NCBI RefSeq assembly: GCF_001613105.1
Contig: NZ_BDBS01000022.1
Coordinates: 124,001 to 188,000, forward strand
DNA from: Nocardia pseudobrasiliensis NBRC 108224
GTDB lineage: Bacteria; Actinomycetota; Actinomycetes; Mycobacteriales; Mycobacteriaceae
Length of the DNA: 64,000 bases
Direction of reading: 5' to 3'
In this document: piece by piece, positions 41,765 through 50,402 of the stretch
Layout: every line of letters begins with the position of its first letter
Numbering within the stretch: position 1 is the stretch's first letter
Program-made: the position numbers and the translations under genes
The notes under the pieces: model-generated
The model's input: only the letters and a program-made list of their open reading frames with translations
What the model was told of the DNA's origin: nothing
Database searches by the model: none

Positions 41765-43243
41765 GTGGCGCACCACAGCACCGCGGCGCAGAGCTCACCG
41801 CTGTCGGTGGGTCCGGACGAGAACACGCCGCGCCGGTTCGCGGCGTCGGCCGTGGCCGGTTCGGACCCGGCCGGGCCGGGCGGCGATCTCGGCGCGTTCC
41901 GGCACTGGTTCGATCGGTGCCACGCGCGATCGACCATGACGGTGCGCCGGGTCCCGCTGGACGAATTGGCGGGCTGGCACACCGATCCGGACACCGGCGA
42001 CATCACCCACGACAGCGGCCGGTTCTTCACCGTCGGCGGCCTGGAGGTGCATCTGACCGGCGCGCCGGTGCCCACCTGGAGCCAACCGATCCTCAATCAG
42101 CCCGAGGTGGGAATCCTCGGCATCCTGGTCAAGGAGTTCGACGGTGTGCCGCATCTGCTGATGCAGGGCAAGGTCGAACCGGGTAACGCACTGGGACTTC
42201 AGCTTTCGCCGACCGTGCAGGCCACCCGGTCGAATTACACACGCGTGCACGGCGGTTCGTCGGTGCCATACCTCGAACTGTTCCGCGATACCGCGCGACA
42301 TCGCGTCCTCGCGGATGTGCGGCAGTCCGAACAGGGCGCGTGGTTCCGGCAGAAGCGCAATCGCAATATGATCGTCGAGGTCACCGAGGACGTGCCGGAG
42401 CTGCCCGGATTCCATTGGCTGACACTCGGTCAGGTGCATCGGCTGCTGGCCGTCGAGGATCTGATCAATATGGACGCCCGCACCGTGCTGGCCTGTCTGC
42501 CCTTCGCCGGGTCCGCGCTCGACGAGATGGTGCCCGCGCCCCGCGACGCGTTCCACGCGGCGCTACTGGCCTCCTGCGACGCCGACCGCGGCAGCCTGCA
42601 CAGTATGGCCGAGGTGCTCAGCTGGGTGACCGATGTGCGAACCCGCACCGAGGTCGCCACCCGGGAGCTGCCGCTGGCCGCACTGCCCGACTGGCATCGG
42701 GTCGACGGTGTGATCTCGCATTCGAGCGGGCGATTCTTCGATGTCATCGGGGTGGACGTGCGGACGCGCACGCGGGAGGTGCCCGGCTGGAGTCAGCCGA
42801 TGATCGCGGCCAAGGGCATCGGCCTGGTGGCGTTTCTGGTGGCCCGGGTACATGGGGTGCTGCACGCGCTGGTCCATGCCCGCGCCGAACCCGGTTACCT
42901 CGATGTGGTGGAGCTGGCCCCGACCGTGCAGTGCACTCCGGACAACTATCTGGAGCTGCCTGCCGCCGCGCTGCCGCGGTTCGTGGACGAGGCGCTTTCG
43001 GCCCGGCCCGAGCAGATCCGTTACCGCACACTGCTTTCCGAGGAGGGCGGCCGGTTCTATCAGTCGCGCAACACCTATACGATCGTCGAGGTCGAACGCG
43101 ACCGCAGGCACGACCATCCGGACTTCCGCTGGATGCCGGTGCATCAGTTGGTGGATCTGTTGCGGCACAGTCACTATGTCAATGTGCAGGCCCGCACGCT
43201 GGTGGCCTGTCTGCACAGCCTGACCGCCCGGCCCGCCCGATGA
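41765..43243 (+). CDS. NDP-hexose 2,3-dehydratase (EvaA/TylCVI type)
   Basis: 492 residues, GTG start 1 bp after the cyclase stop. It has the internal tandem repeat of this family: TWSQPILNQPEVGILGILVKEFDG with LQLSPTVQATRSNY, and again GWSQPMIAAKGIGLVAFLVARVHG with ELAPTVQCTPDNY. Both repeats carry a FxxSRNxYxIVEV-like segment (FRQKRNRNMIVEV, FYQSRNTYTIVEV). It removes the C2 hydroxyl to give the 2,6-dideoxy-3,4-diketo sugar, the branch point to aminosugars such as vancosamine. Family recognition is strong. Confidence 0.94.
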   Translation: MAHHSTAAQSSPLSVGPDENTPRRFAASAVAGSDPAGPGGDLGAFRHWFDRCHARSTMTVRRVPLDELAGWHTDPDTGDITHDSGRFFTVGGLEVHLTGAPVPTWSQPILNQPEVGILGILVKEFDGVPHLLMQGKVEPGNALGLQLSPTVQATRSNYTRVHGGSSVPYLELFRDTARHRVLADVRQSEQGAWFRQKRNRNMIVEVTEDVPELPGFHWLTLGQVHRLLAVEDLINMDARTVLACLPFAGSALDEMVPAPRDAFHAALLASCDADRGSLHSMAEVLSWVTDVRTRTEVATRELPLAALPDWHRVDGVISHSSGRFFDVIGVDVRTRTREVPGWSQPMIAAKGIGLVAFLVARVHGVLHALVHARAEPGYLDVVELAPTVQCTPDNYLELPAAALPRFVDEALSARPEQIRYRTLLSEEGGRFYQSRNTYTIVEVERDRRHDHPDFRWMPVHQLVDLLRHSHYVNVQARTLVACLHSLTARPAR

Positions 43244-43824
43244 AGGCCCGCGAACTGGCCGTCGCGGGCGCGTTCGAATTCGACGCCCCGGGCTTCGCCG
43301 ACGACCGCGGCCGCTTCAGCACCCCGTTGGACGCCGAGGAGCTGGCGGCCGAACTGGGCCGCCCGCTGTTCCCGGTGGCGCAGGGCGCGGTAAGCCGTTC
43401 CCGCGCAGGAGTTTTCCGGGGCGTGCACTACACGATGCCGCCGCCCGGCCGGGCCAAGTATGTGTGGTGCGCGCACGGCCGCTGCCTGGATATCGTGCTG
43501 GATGTGCGGGTCGGCTCCCCCACCTTCGGCGCGCGTGAGGTGATCGAACTGAACGGCGACGCCGAACGCGGGTTGTACCTGCCGATCGGTGTCGCCCACG
43601 CCTTCCTGGCACTGGCCGACGATACCGTGATGACCTATCTGCTTTCCGGGGGCTACATCCCGGGCAACGAGCGCGCGCTCGACCCCCGCGATCCCGAGCT
43701 GGGCTTGAATCTGCCCGGGGGCCTGGTGCTTTCCGAGCGCGATACCGACGCCCCGACCCTGGCCGAGGCGTCGGCGGGTGGGCTGCTCCCCCGCTACGAG
43801 GACTGCCTCGCGCTCGAACCCTGA
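43240..43824 (+). CDS. dTDP-4-keto-hexose 5-epimerase (EvaD-like RmlC homologue)
   Basis: 194 residues, ATGA overlap with the dehydratase gene. The RmlC cupin is present: ADDRGRFSTPLDAEELAAELG, RSRAGVFRGVHYTMPPPGRAKYVWC (His in RGVHY), and LYLPIGVAHAFLALADDTVMTYL. It is clearly diverged from the RmlC at 38264. Being fused by overlap to the 2,3-dehydratase, it probably acts on the aminosugar branch as an EvaD/TylCVII-type epimerase and sets the L-configuration. Confidence 0.88.
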   Translation: MKARELAVAGAFEFDAPGFADDRGRFSTPLDAEELAAELGRPLFPVAQGAVSRSRAGVFRGVHYTMPPPGRAKYVWCAHGRCLDIVLDVRVGSPTFGAREVIELNGDAERGLYLPIGVAHAFLALADDTVMTYLLSGGYIPGNERALDPRDPELGLNLPGGLVLSERDTDAPTLAEASAGGLLPRYEDCLALEP

Positions 43825-43828
43825 CGGT

Positions 43829-44539
43829 TCAACTCTTCTTCACACCGACGAACAGGCCCCGGCCGAACGGTTCGAGCAGCTCCGCCGGGCAGCCCGCCGC
43901 CTCGAAGGCCGCGAGATACTGCTCGCGGGTGAACAGCGCCAGCCGATGCCGGTCGGTCAGGTGCCGGATGCCGTGCTCGGGCGTCGCGATCAGGTACTGC
44001 ACGCTCATCACCGTCGCATCCCCCTCCCGCACGGAATGGGAGAACCGGGTCACCGCGCCGTACTCGTCGCGCACCAGATCGGTGGACAGGTAGTCGGGGG
44101 TGAAAGTGTCCGGGAATACCCAGGGTTCGATCACCAGCACCCCGCCCGGGGCCAGATGACGCCCCAGGACGATCAGCGTCCGTTCCAGATCGGGATAGTC
44201 CCGCACATAGCCGATACTGCTGAACATCAGGGTGATCACGTCGAAGGTGCGCCCGAGATCGAACTCCCGCATATCGCCCTGGTGGACGGTGACCCCCGGG
44301 ATCCGCCGCTTCGCCACCGCGATCATCTCCGGCGACTGCTCGAGGCCCGCCGCATCCGGGAATTCCACGCTCAGATATCGCAGATGACTGCCGGTTCCGG
44401 CCGCGACGTCGAGTACGGATGCGGCGTCGGGGTTTCGGGCCCGGACGAGCTCGGCGATCAGCCGGGCCTCCCCCGCGTAATCCTTGCCGCGATGGGCGTG
44501 GATGCGATCGTAGATATCGGCGAATTCGCCCTCGTACAT
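43829..44539 (-). CDS. dTDP-aminosugar N,N-dimethyltransferase (DesVI/TylM1 type)
   Basis: 236 residues. It aligns by eye along its length with DesVI/TylM1: MYEGEFADIYDRIHAHRGKDY, SVLDVAAGTGSHLRYL (SAM motif I), VHQGDMREFDLG, MFSSIGYV, LAPGGVLVIEPWVFP, and the terminal GRGLFVGVKK. Those enzymes add two methyl groups to the 3-amino group of the TDP-sugar before transfer. It is the last gene of the minus-strand aminotransferase-activator-glycosyltransferase run, 1 bp after the glycosyltransferase. Confidence 0.92.
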   Translation of the reverse strand: MYEGEFADIYDRIHAHRGKDYAGEARLIAELVRARNPDAASVLDVAAGTGSHLRYLSVEFPDAAGLEQSPEMIAVAKRRIPGVTVHQGDMREFDLGRTFDVITLMFSSIGYVRDYPDLERTLIVLGRHLAPGGVLVIEPWVFPDTFTPDYLSTDLVRDEYGAVTRFSHSVREGDATVMSVQYLIATPEHGIRHLTDRHRLALFTREQYLAAFEAAGCPAELLEPFGRGLFVGVKKS

Positions 44540-44540
44540 T

Positions 44541-45830
44541 TCAGCGGGCCTCTCGATAGGCGTCGACCAGTGCTTCCAGTCGGGGTACCAGCGCGACGGG
44601 GGTCGGCAGGGTGTGGATCTGCGTGCGCAGCCGCCGCGCGCCCTCGGCGAAGGACGGATCCTCCAGCAGGGCGCGCAGTCCGTCGCGCAACACCTGACCG
44701 GTCAGCTTCTCCACCGGGACGCACAGTCCCGCGCCCGCTGCCTCGATGCCATTGCCGCGCACGACATCCCAGCCCTCCGCGACCATCAGCTGGGGCACGC
44801 CGTGCACCTCCGCGGTGGAGCGGGTGCCGCTGCCGCCGTGGTGGACCACGGCCGCGCAGCTGGGCAGCAGGGCATCCAGCGGGACGAAGCCGACCAGCCG
44901 CACATTGTCGGGCACCGCGATCGCCACGCGCTCGGGATCCAGCGTGGCGATCACCTCGCAGTCCAGCCCGGCCACCGCGTCGAACAGTTCGCCCGCGCCC
45001 AGTTCGCCCAGCACCGCGTCGAGGTACTGGACCTGTTGTCCGTGCGAGCGATCGGTCAGCCCCAGCGTCATACAGACCCGGGGGCGCTCGGCCGGGGCGC
45101 TCAACCAGTCGGGCACGACCGCCGGACCGTTGTAGGGGATGTAGCGCAGGGATTCGTAGTGCAGTCCGGTGTCCAGCCGCATATCGGGCGGGGTGATGTC
45201 CACGGTGAACTGCCCGGTGACCACGCTCTCGTCGAAGGTCGCACCGTGCCGGGACAGGGTGTGCGACAACCACTGCGCGGTCGGATCCTCGCGATGCCGC
45301 TCGGGCAGACGCGCCGACATGCGCAGCATCGCCTGCCGCGCGCGCAGGGCGACATCCGGACCCCAGTTGAAGCGGGCGTAGGCCGCGCCAGTCACGCGGG
45401 CGGCGATACTCCCGGCAAAGGTGTAGGTCTCGGAGATGATCAGGTCGGGTCGCCAGTCCCGGGCGAAGGCCACCATATCGTCGACCATCAGATCATCGTT
45501 CATGGTGGCCCACATCGCCGCGCTCGCCATATGTTCGAGGGCGAGAAGTCCGGCGTGGGTCCAGGTTTCGGTGTCGGCGTAGTCGAAATCGCGGACGTGA
45601 TCGAGGCTGCCGGGGAAGACGGCGTCGAGCAGGTCCGGGGCGTAGCGGTCGCCGTACCACTCGGCGGCTCCGGCCGTGACGGCGGTCAGGCCCGCGCCGG
45701 TGATGGTCGCGGCCATCGCGGGCTGGCTGACGATACGGACCTCGTGCCCCGCGCCGCGCAGCGCCCAGGCCAGCGGGACCATGGAATAGAAGTGCGTGGG
45801 CGCTGCGAAACAGGTCAGCACGACCTTCAT
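44541..45830 (-). CDS. Activator-dependent glycosyltransferase (DesVII/EryCIII type)
   Basis: 429 residues. The N-terminal acceptor domain opens VVLTCFAAPTHFYSMVPLAWALRGAGHEVRIVSQP. The C-terminal NDP-sugar site has the GT1 signature FVPLDALLPSCAAVVHHGGSGTRSTAEVHGVPQL. The start overlaps the stop of the P450-like activator gene (ATGA), the classic arrangement for DesVII/VIII pairs. It presumably transfers the N,N-dimethyl aminosugar made by the surrounding genes to the aglycone. Confidence 0.94.
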   Translation of the reverse strand: MKVVLTCFAAPTHFYSMVPLAWALRGAGHEVRIVSQPAMAATITGAGLTAVTAGAAEWYGDRYAPDLLDAVFPGSLDHVRDFDYADTETWTHAGLLALEHMASAAMWATMNDDLMVDDMVAFARDWRPDLIISETYTFAGSIAARVTGAAYARFNWGPDVALRARQAMLRMSARLPERHREDPTAQWLSHTLSRHGATFDESVVTGQFTVDITPPDMRLDTGLHYESLRYIPYNGPAVVPDWLSAPAERPRVCMTLGLTDRSHGQQVQYLDAVLGELGAGELFDAVAGLDCEVIATLDPERVAIAVPDNVRLVGFVPLDALLPSCAAVVHHGGSGTRSTAEVHGVPQLMVAEGWDVVRGNGIEAAGAGLCVPVEKLTGQVLRDGLRALLEDPSFAEGARRLRTQIHTLPTPVALVPRLEALVDAYREAR

Positions 45831-46789
45831 GCGGACATCGCCTCTCGGAACTCGGTGGGCAGGGACGCGACCGGCAGCTGAGCCAGACCGCCGGTGGCCG
45901 GTGCGTGCGGGCGGTCCAGCGGGGCGCCGGTGGACACCAGCCGCGGATGACGGCGGGCGATCGCAGTCAGTACGGCGTCGGCGGTGGCGTACACCAGGGG
46001 CAGATCCACCCAGTGCGGCAACGCGTTCGGGCCGGTGAGCACGGCCACCCGAGTGTCGGCCGGAATCACCTCCCCGGCCACCGTCACCGCCGCGCCCGTG
46101 GTGACCACCTGCAACCGCACGGGCGGGTGCACGGCGCGAATCCGCTCGACCGCGCCGTCGGTATCGGGCCAGCGGCCGTCCGCGAGCAGGGCGGCGGCGG
46201 TGCGGGTGACGAGATCCGCGGTGAGCCGCGGCGCGACCACGGCGAGGTAGAGCGCCGGGGTGCGGGCGCACAGCGCGGCGCGCAGGGCGTCGACGGCGGC
46301 GAGCATGCGCTCGGTGACCGCCGGTTCCTGTGGGCACAGCAGGTTGTCCAGCACCGGGGCCGCCCCGAGCAGGTCATCCGGTTCCGCGCCGAGCAGATCC
46401 GCATACGCCTTGGCGCACAACAGTTCCGCGGTGACGACCAGATCGGTCAGCTCGTCGGGTACACCGGTCACCGGGGGTGGCGACGCGGCGGCCAGCGCGG
46501 CCACGCCCGCCGGGTCCGCGGGTTCGATGTCCTCGGCCGCGACCGCCATCACCCGGGTTCCCGTCGGACGCCAGTCGGCGGGCCCGGACGAGGCGGCGAG
46601 CACCTCGTGGGCATGCGCGCCGCCGACCAGCGCCGTCCCGGTCGTACTGTGCGACAAAGGATCCGCGCTCACCGGCCAGCCATCGGCAGGATGGCCGCGC
46701 AGCAGCACCGCCAGGGGATCGCCCGCCGCGGCCCGCATCCACTGCAATCCGCGCACGAGTTGCATGCGCCGTCGTAGCCCACTGTCCAC
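45827..46789 (-). CDS. P450-like glycosyltransferase activator (DesVIII/AknT type)
   Basis: About 320 residues from GTG 46789. It has a degenerate P450 fold (LLADGRWPDTDGAVERIRAVHPPVRLQVVTTGAAVTVAGEVIPADTRVAVLTGP). The heme loop FGxGxHxCxG is absent, so it cannot bind heme through Cys. This is the pattern of EryCII, DesVIII and AknT, which allosterically activate their partner glycosyltransferase. It is shorter than the usual ~400 residues. The gene ends overlapping the glycosyltransferase start and begins 8 bp after the aminotransferase. Confidence 0.85.
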   Translation of the reverse strand: MDSGLRRRMQLVRGLQWMRAAAGDPLAVLLRGHPADGWPVSADPLSHSTTGTALVGGAHAHEVLAASSGPADWRPTGTRVMAVAAEDIEPADPAGVAALAAASPPPVTGVPDELTDLVVTAELLCAKAYADLLGAEPDDLLGAAPVLDNLLCPQEPAVTERMLAAVDALRAALCARTPALYLAVVAPRLTADLVTRTAAALLADGRWPDTDGAVERIRAVHPPVRLQVVTTGAAVTVAGEVIPADTRVAVLTGPNALPHWVDLPLVYATADAVLTAIARRHPRLVSTGAPLDRPHAPATGGLAQLPVASLPTEFREAMSA

Positions 46790-46796
46790 CGCGACC

Positions 46797-47948
46797 TCAC
46801 TTCCCGAATATCCGCGCCGGCGTTCGGACGCCGCCGCGGTCGAGGCGCTCCAGGATCTCCCGCAGCGCATGAATCACCTTGTCCTGCACGTCCAATGGCA
46901 GCGAGGGATACATCGGCAGGGAGAAGATCTCGTGCGCCAGCGCCTCGGTCACCGGCAGCGAACCCTCGGCGTAGCCCAGCTTCGCGAAGCCGGACATGAT
47001 GTGCACCGGCCAGCGATAGCTGACATTGAGTTTGATGTCGTAGTCCAGCAGGGCCCGCAGGATCTCGTCGCGACGCGGATGCCGGACCACGTACAGGTAG
47101 TACACATGCTCGTTGCCGTCGGCCAGTGCGGGCAGACCGAGTTCGGTATCGGCCAGACCTTCGGCGTAGCGGGCGGCGACGGCGCGGCGGCCCGCGATGT
47201 ACTCGTCGAGCCTACCGAGTTTGCGGCGCAGGATCTCCGCGTGCACCTCGTCCAATCGGCTGTTGTGCCCTGGGGTTTCGACCACGTAGTACTGCTCGGC
47301 CATCCCGTAGTACCGCAGTCGGCGCAGCCGCTGATCGGTCTCCTCCCGCGCGGTGACGATCGCCCCGCCGTCGCCGTACGCGCCGAGAACCTTTGTGGGA
47401 TAGAAGGAGAACGCGGCCGCGTCGCTCATCGTGCCCGCGATGCGCCCGCGCTGGCGAGCGCCGTGCGACTGCGCGCAATCCTCCAGGATCGCGAGCCCGT
47501 GCTCGTCGGCCAGCCGCCGCAGCGGCTCCATGTCTACGCACTGACCGTAGAGATGCACCGGCACAAGACATTTGGTGCGCTCGGTGATCGCCGCGGCCAC
47601 CTGCGAGGTGTCCATGAGGTAGTCCTCGGCGCGGATGTCCACGAACACCGGGGTCGCGCCGAGGGCGTCGATGGCCACCACGGTCGGCGCGGCGGTATTG
47701 GAGACGGTGATCACCTCGTCGCCGGGGCCGACGCCGAGGGCCTGCAGGCCCAATTTGATCGCATTCGTGCCGTTGTCCACGCCCACCGCGTGCGGAAGTC
47801 CGTGGTACGCGGCGAATTCCCGCTCGAACGAGCGGGTGCTCTCGCCGAAGACGAGCTGGCCGGATCGGAAGACCTTGTCCACGGCGGCGAGGATGTCGTC
47901 GCGCTCGCGGTCGTATTCGGGCAGATAGTCCCACACTAAGGTAGCCAA
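46797..47948 (-). CDS. dTDP-sugar 3-aminotransferase (DegT/DnrJ/EryC1 family)
   Basis: 383 residues. PLP Lys is in FSFYPTKVLGAYGDGGAIV. HAVGVDNGTNAIKLGLQALGVGPGDEVI near residue 55, VPVHLYGQCVDM and LEDCAQSHGA are family landmarks. Close to TylB/DesV/EvaB types, it aminates the 3-keto group of the 2-deoxy diketo sugar made by the 2,3-dehydratase. It heads the minus-strand sugar run and is divergent from the 4-ketoreductase at 48099. Confidence 0.94.
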   Translation of the reverse strand: MATLVWDYLPEYDRERDDILAAVDKVFRSGQLVFGESTRSFEREFAAYHGLPHAVGVDNGTNAIKLGLQALGVGPGDEVITVSNTAAPTVVAIDALGATPVFVDIRAEDYLMDTSQVAAAITERTKCLVPVHLYGQCVDMEPLRRLADEHGLAILEDCAQSHGARQRGRIAGTMSDAAAFSFYPTKVLGAYGDGGAIVTAREETDQRLRRLRYYGMAEQYYVVETPGHNSRLDEVHAEILRRKLGRLDEYIAGRRAVAARYAEGLADTELGLPALADGNEHVYYLYVVRHPRRDEILRALLDYDIKLNVSYRWPVHIMSGFAKLGYAEGSLPVTEALAHEIFSLPMYPSLPLDVQDKVIHALREILERLDRGGVRTPARIFGK

Positions 47949-48098
47949 GGATCAATCCTCTGCAGTCGGGTCGATTCGCTCTCCGGTTCTATCAACGGCA
48001 ACTCGAACCTGCCTGGAGGTTTCACCGGAGCGCTCCCCCGCCGGTAGCGGGCCCGCGGTGCTCGCCTCTAGCCTGGGAGCACCGGGAGGAGAAAGCCG

Positions 48099-49025
48099 TT
48101 GACAGACAACGAGATCAGGACGGCCGTGGTACTGGGCGGCACGGGCTGGGTCGGAGGATTCCTGTGCGCGGCGCTGGCCGAGCGCGGTACGCGGGTGGTG
48201 GCCGTGGCGCGCGGACATACCGCGGGACTGCGCTGCGATCGGTTCGTCTCCCTCGATCTGGCCGCCGCGCCCGCCGCCGCCACGGCGGCGCTGTTGCGCG
48301 AGGAGTCGGCCGATCTGGTGGTCAATGCCACCGACGCCGCGAACGCGACCGACGGCTGGGACCGCACCGAGGCGGAGCTGCTGCGGGCCAACGTCACTCT
48401 GGTCGAACGGCTCCTGGAGGCGATACGCGCACAGGCGCGACCGGTGCGACTGGTGCACATCGGCACCATGCACGAGTACTCGCCCGTCGCCTTCGGCACG
48501 CCGATCGACGAATCCGCGCCGTGCGCGCCCGAATCCGCTTATGCGCGTAGCAAACTCGCCGGGTCACAGGCGGTTTTGGATGCCGCGCGGACCGGCAACG
48601 TGGACGGCATCGTGCTGCGGGCGGTGAATGTGTGCGGACCGCGGCCCTCGCCCGCGAGCCTGCCGGGCAAGCTGGTGGCCCTGCTCAGCGAGGGCGCGGT
48701 GCGGCTGCCGATCGCCCACGCGCATCGAGATTGGCTGGATGTCAGGGATCTGGCGTACGCGGCGGTGGCCGCCGCGCGGCGTCCCGGCGTAACCGGGGTG
48801 GTCAATATCGGCAGTGGCCGCGCGGTGCCGATGCGCGAATTCGTCGAAAACTTCGTACTGGCAGCGGGTTTCCCGCTGTCGGTGGTGGTGGACACCTCCG
48901 GCGCGGTCCACAGCTACGGCGGGTCGTGGCTGCAAGCCGATATCCGCAGGGCCGTCGAGGCGCTCGATTGGAAACCGCGGTGGTCGCTGCGGGAATCGCT
49001 GCGGGACATGTGGGCGGCCCGGTAG
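48099..49025 (+). CDS. dTDP-4-keto-6-deoxyhexose 4-ketoreductase (EvaE type)
   Basis: 308 residues, TTG start after GGGAGGAGAAA. Extended-SDR Rossmann motif TAVVLGGTGWVGGFLCAALAERG, catalytic Tyr-x3-Lys in ESAYARSKLAGSQ, and Thr/Met in HIGTMHEYSPV. GGSWLQADIRRAVEALDWKP is typical of sugar epimerase/reductases. It reduces C4 in the last step of aminosugar formation and fixes its stereochemistry. It is divergent from the aminotransferase operon. Confidence 0.88.
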   Translation: MTDNEIRTAVVLGGTGWVGGFLCAALAERGTRVVAVARGHTAGLRCDRFVSLDLAAAPAAATAALLREESADLVVNATDAANATDGWDRTEAELLRANVTLVERLLEAIRAQARPVRLVHIGTMHEYSPVAFGTPIDESAPCAPESAYARSKLAGSQAVLDAARTGNVDGIVLRAVNVCGPRPSPASLPGKLVALLSEGAVRLPIAHAHRDWLDVRDLAYAAVAAARRPGVTGVVNIGSGRAVPMREFVENFVLAAGFPLSVVVDTSGAVHSYGGSWLQADIRRAVEALDWKPRWSLRESLRDMWAAR

Positions 49026-49034
49026 CGGGCCGCC
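49013..49034. terminator. Bidirectional terminator between 4-ketoreductase and C-methyltransferase
   Basis: GGCGGCCCG-GTAG-CGGGCCGCC is a 9-bp perfect stem with a 4-nt loop, including the ketoreductase stop codon; the flanking genes converge. Confidence 0.7.
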
Positions 49035-49044
49035 GCACGCACCG

Positions 49045-50265
49045 TCAGCCGACGACCCGGACGTTCGGGGTGTAGAGAATCCATTTACCGCCCGCGGCGC
49101 TGAAATCGGCCTCCTTGGCCATGATCTCGGCCGCGTGATTCCACGCGAACAGCAGCGCGTAATCCGGATAGGACTCCGCGAACGCCTCGGCGGGCCGCAC
49201 CGGCAGATGCGCACCGGGAGTTACTTTGTGCTGCTTGGCCGGAGTGGTGTCGCAGACGTAACTCACCAGATCCGCGGTGATACCGCAGTAGTTGGTGACC
49301 GTGGCGCTCTTGGCCGTGGCGCCGTAGCCGACGACGGTCGCGCCCTCGGCCTTCAGTTTGCGCAGCAATGCCATCAGCTCGGTGCGGACCACGCCGACCG
49401 CGGTGGCGAAGGCGGTGAGGGTGGCGGGGTCGTGCAGACCGCGCGCCGACTCCTCGGCCAGCAGTTCGGCCACGGCCGCGGTCGGCACGCGCGCGCCCGC
49501 GCGGGCCAGGGTGTAGCGAATCTCGCCGCCGTGCACCGTCAGTCGTTCGACGTCCACCAGTTCGAAACCGAACCGCTTCGCCATGGCCTGCACGGAGGTG
49601 GCGCTGAAGAAGTAGAAGTGCTCGTCGTAGATCTGATCGAACGAGGTGCGCTCGACGATCTCGCCCAGGTACGGATCCTCGAATACGAACACTCCGCCCG
49701 GGGTGAGCAGCGCGTCCACCCCGGCGAAGATCGAATCGACATACGGGATGTGGCAGAACGTATTGGCCGCGTACACGACATCGGCCGGGCCGTATTCGGC
49801 GCGGATCGTGGCCGCGGTGCTCTCCTCGAAGAATTCGGTGAGCACCGTGACGCCCTGGGTCCGGGCGTGATCCGCGACGCTGCCGGAGGGTTCGACGCCG
49901 AGGTGGCGCACTCCCGCCTTCGCGATCGTGCGCAGCATGATGCCGTCATTGCTGCCGATTTCCACAATGAACGGATCGGTTCCGGTCAATTCCTGCTCGA
50001 GAAATTTGTTCGCGGTATTCTCGAAATGCTCACGCATTACCGAAGAACCCGAGGAAAAATACGGATAATCGGTGTGGAACATCTTCGCCCGAGGCACCTC
50101 CTCGAGCAATTGGACCATCGAGCACGACGCGCACTGGCCGACCGCAAGACGGTAGAAGAACTCCTCCCCGTCCTGTTCCGGGGCCCGAAAAGCATCCGAC
50201 AGCGGCTGTCGCCCGAAGTCGATGAATTCGACAACCGCTTCGCCACAGATTCGACATTCGACCAT
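49045..50265 (-). CDS. NDP-hexose C-methyltransferase (TylCIII/EvaC type)
   Basis: 406 residues. An N-terminal zinc-binding module (MVECRICGEAVVEFIDFG and QCASCSMVQL) precedes FHTDYPYFSSGSSVMREHFEN. The SAM site is PFIVEIGSNDGIMLR, and YDEHFYFFSATSV and VVGYGATAKSATVTNYC follow. This is the architecture of the sugar C3-methyltransferases TylC3 and EvaC. With the 3-aminotransferase it predicts a C3-branched aminosugar of the vancosamine kind. The start at ATG 50265 keeps the zinc motif intact. Confidence 0.94.
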   Translation of the reverse strand: MVECRICGEAVVEFIDFGRQPLSDAFRAPEQDGEEFFYRLAVGQCASCSMVQLLEEVPRAKMFHTDYPYFSSGSSVMREHFENTANKFLEQELTGTDPFIVEIGSNDGIMLRTIAKAGVRHLGVEPSGSVADHARTQGVTVLTEFFEESTAATIRAEYGPADVVYAANTFCHIPYVDSIFAGVDALLTPGGVFVFEDPYLGEIVERTSFDQIYDEHFYFFSATSVQAMAKRFGFELVDVERLTVHGGEIRYTLARAGARVPTAAVAELLAEESARGLHDPATLTAFATAVGVVRTELMALLRKLKAEGATVVGYGATAKSATVTNYCGITADLVSYVCDTTPAKQHKVTPGAHLPVRPAEAFAESYPDYALLFAWNHAAEIMAKEADFSAAGGKWILYTPNVRVVG

Positions 50266-50298
50266 GCCCCGAACTGTATCCAGCCCCCGGCAAGGAAC

Positions 50299-50316
50299 GC
50301 TCGAATCTCGCTCGAA
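50299..50316. promoter_or_regulatory. Possible SARP box (direct repeat, 11-bp period)
   Basis: GCTCGAA occurs at 50299-50305 and again at 50310-50316, exactly 11 bp apart, in the divergent promoter between the C-methyltransferase and GH78 genes. SARPs such as DnrI bind heptamer direct repeats with TCGA cores at one-turn spacing. The distance to an obvious -10 was not the canonical 8 bp on either strand, so the assignment is tentative. Confidence 0.45.
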
Positions 50317-50402
50317 CGCCGCAGCGGAAAACAATTCGATGCCCTAACATAGCAGTGGTTCGAATTCGTTTCGGCCCGTTCCGATTGGGGAGAAAATCCG
50401 AT

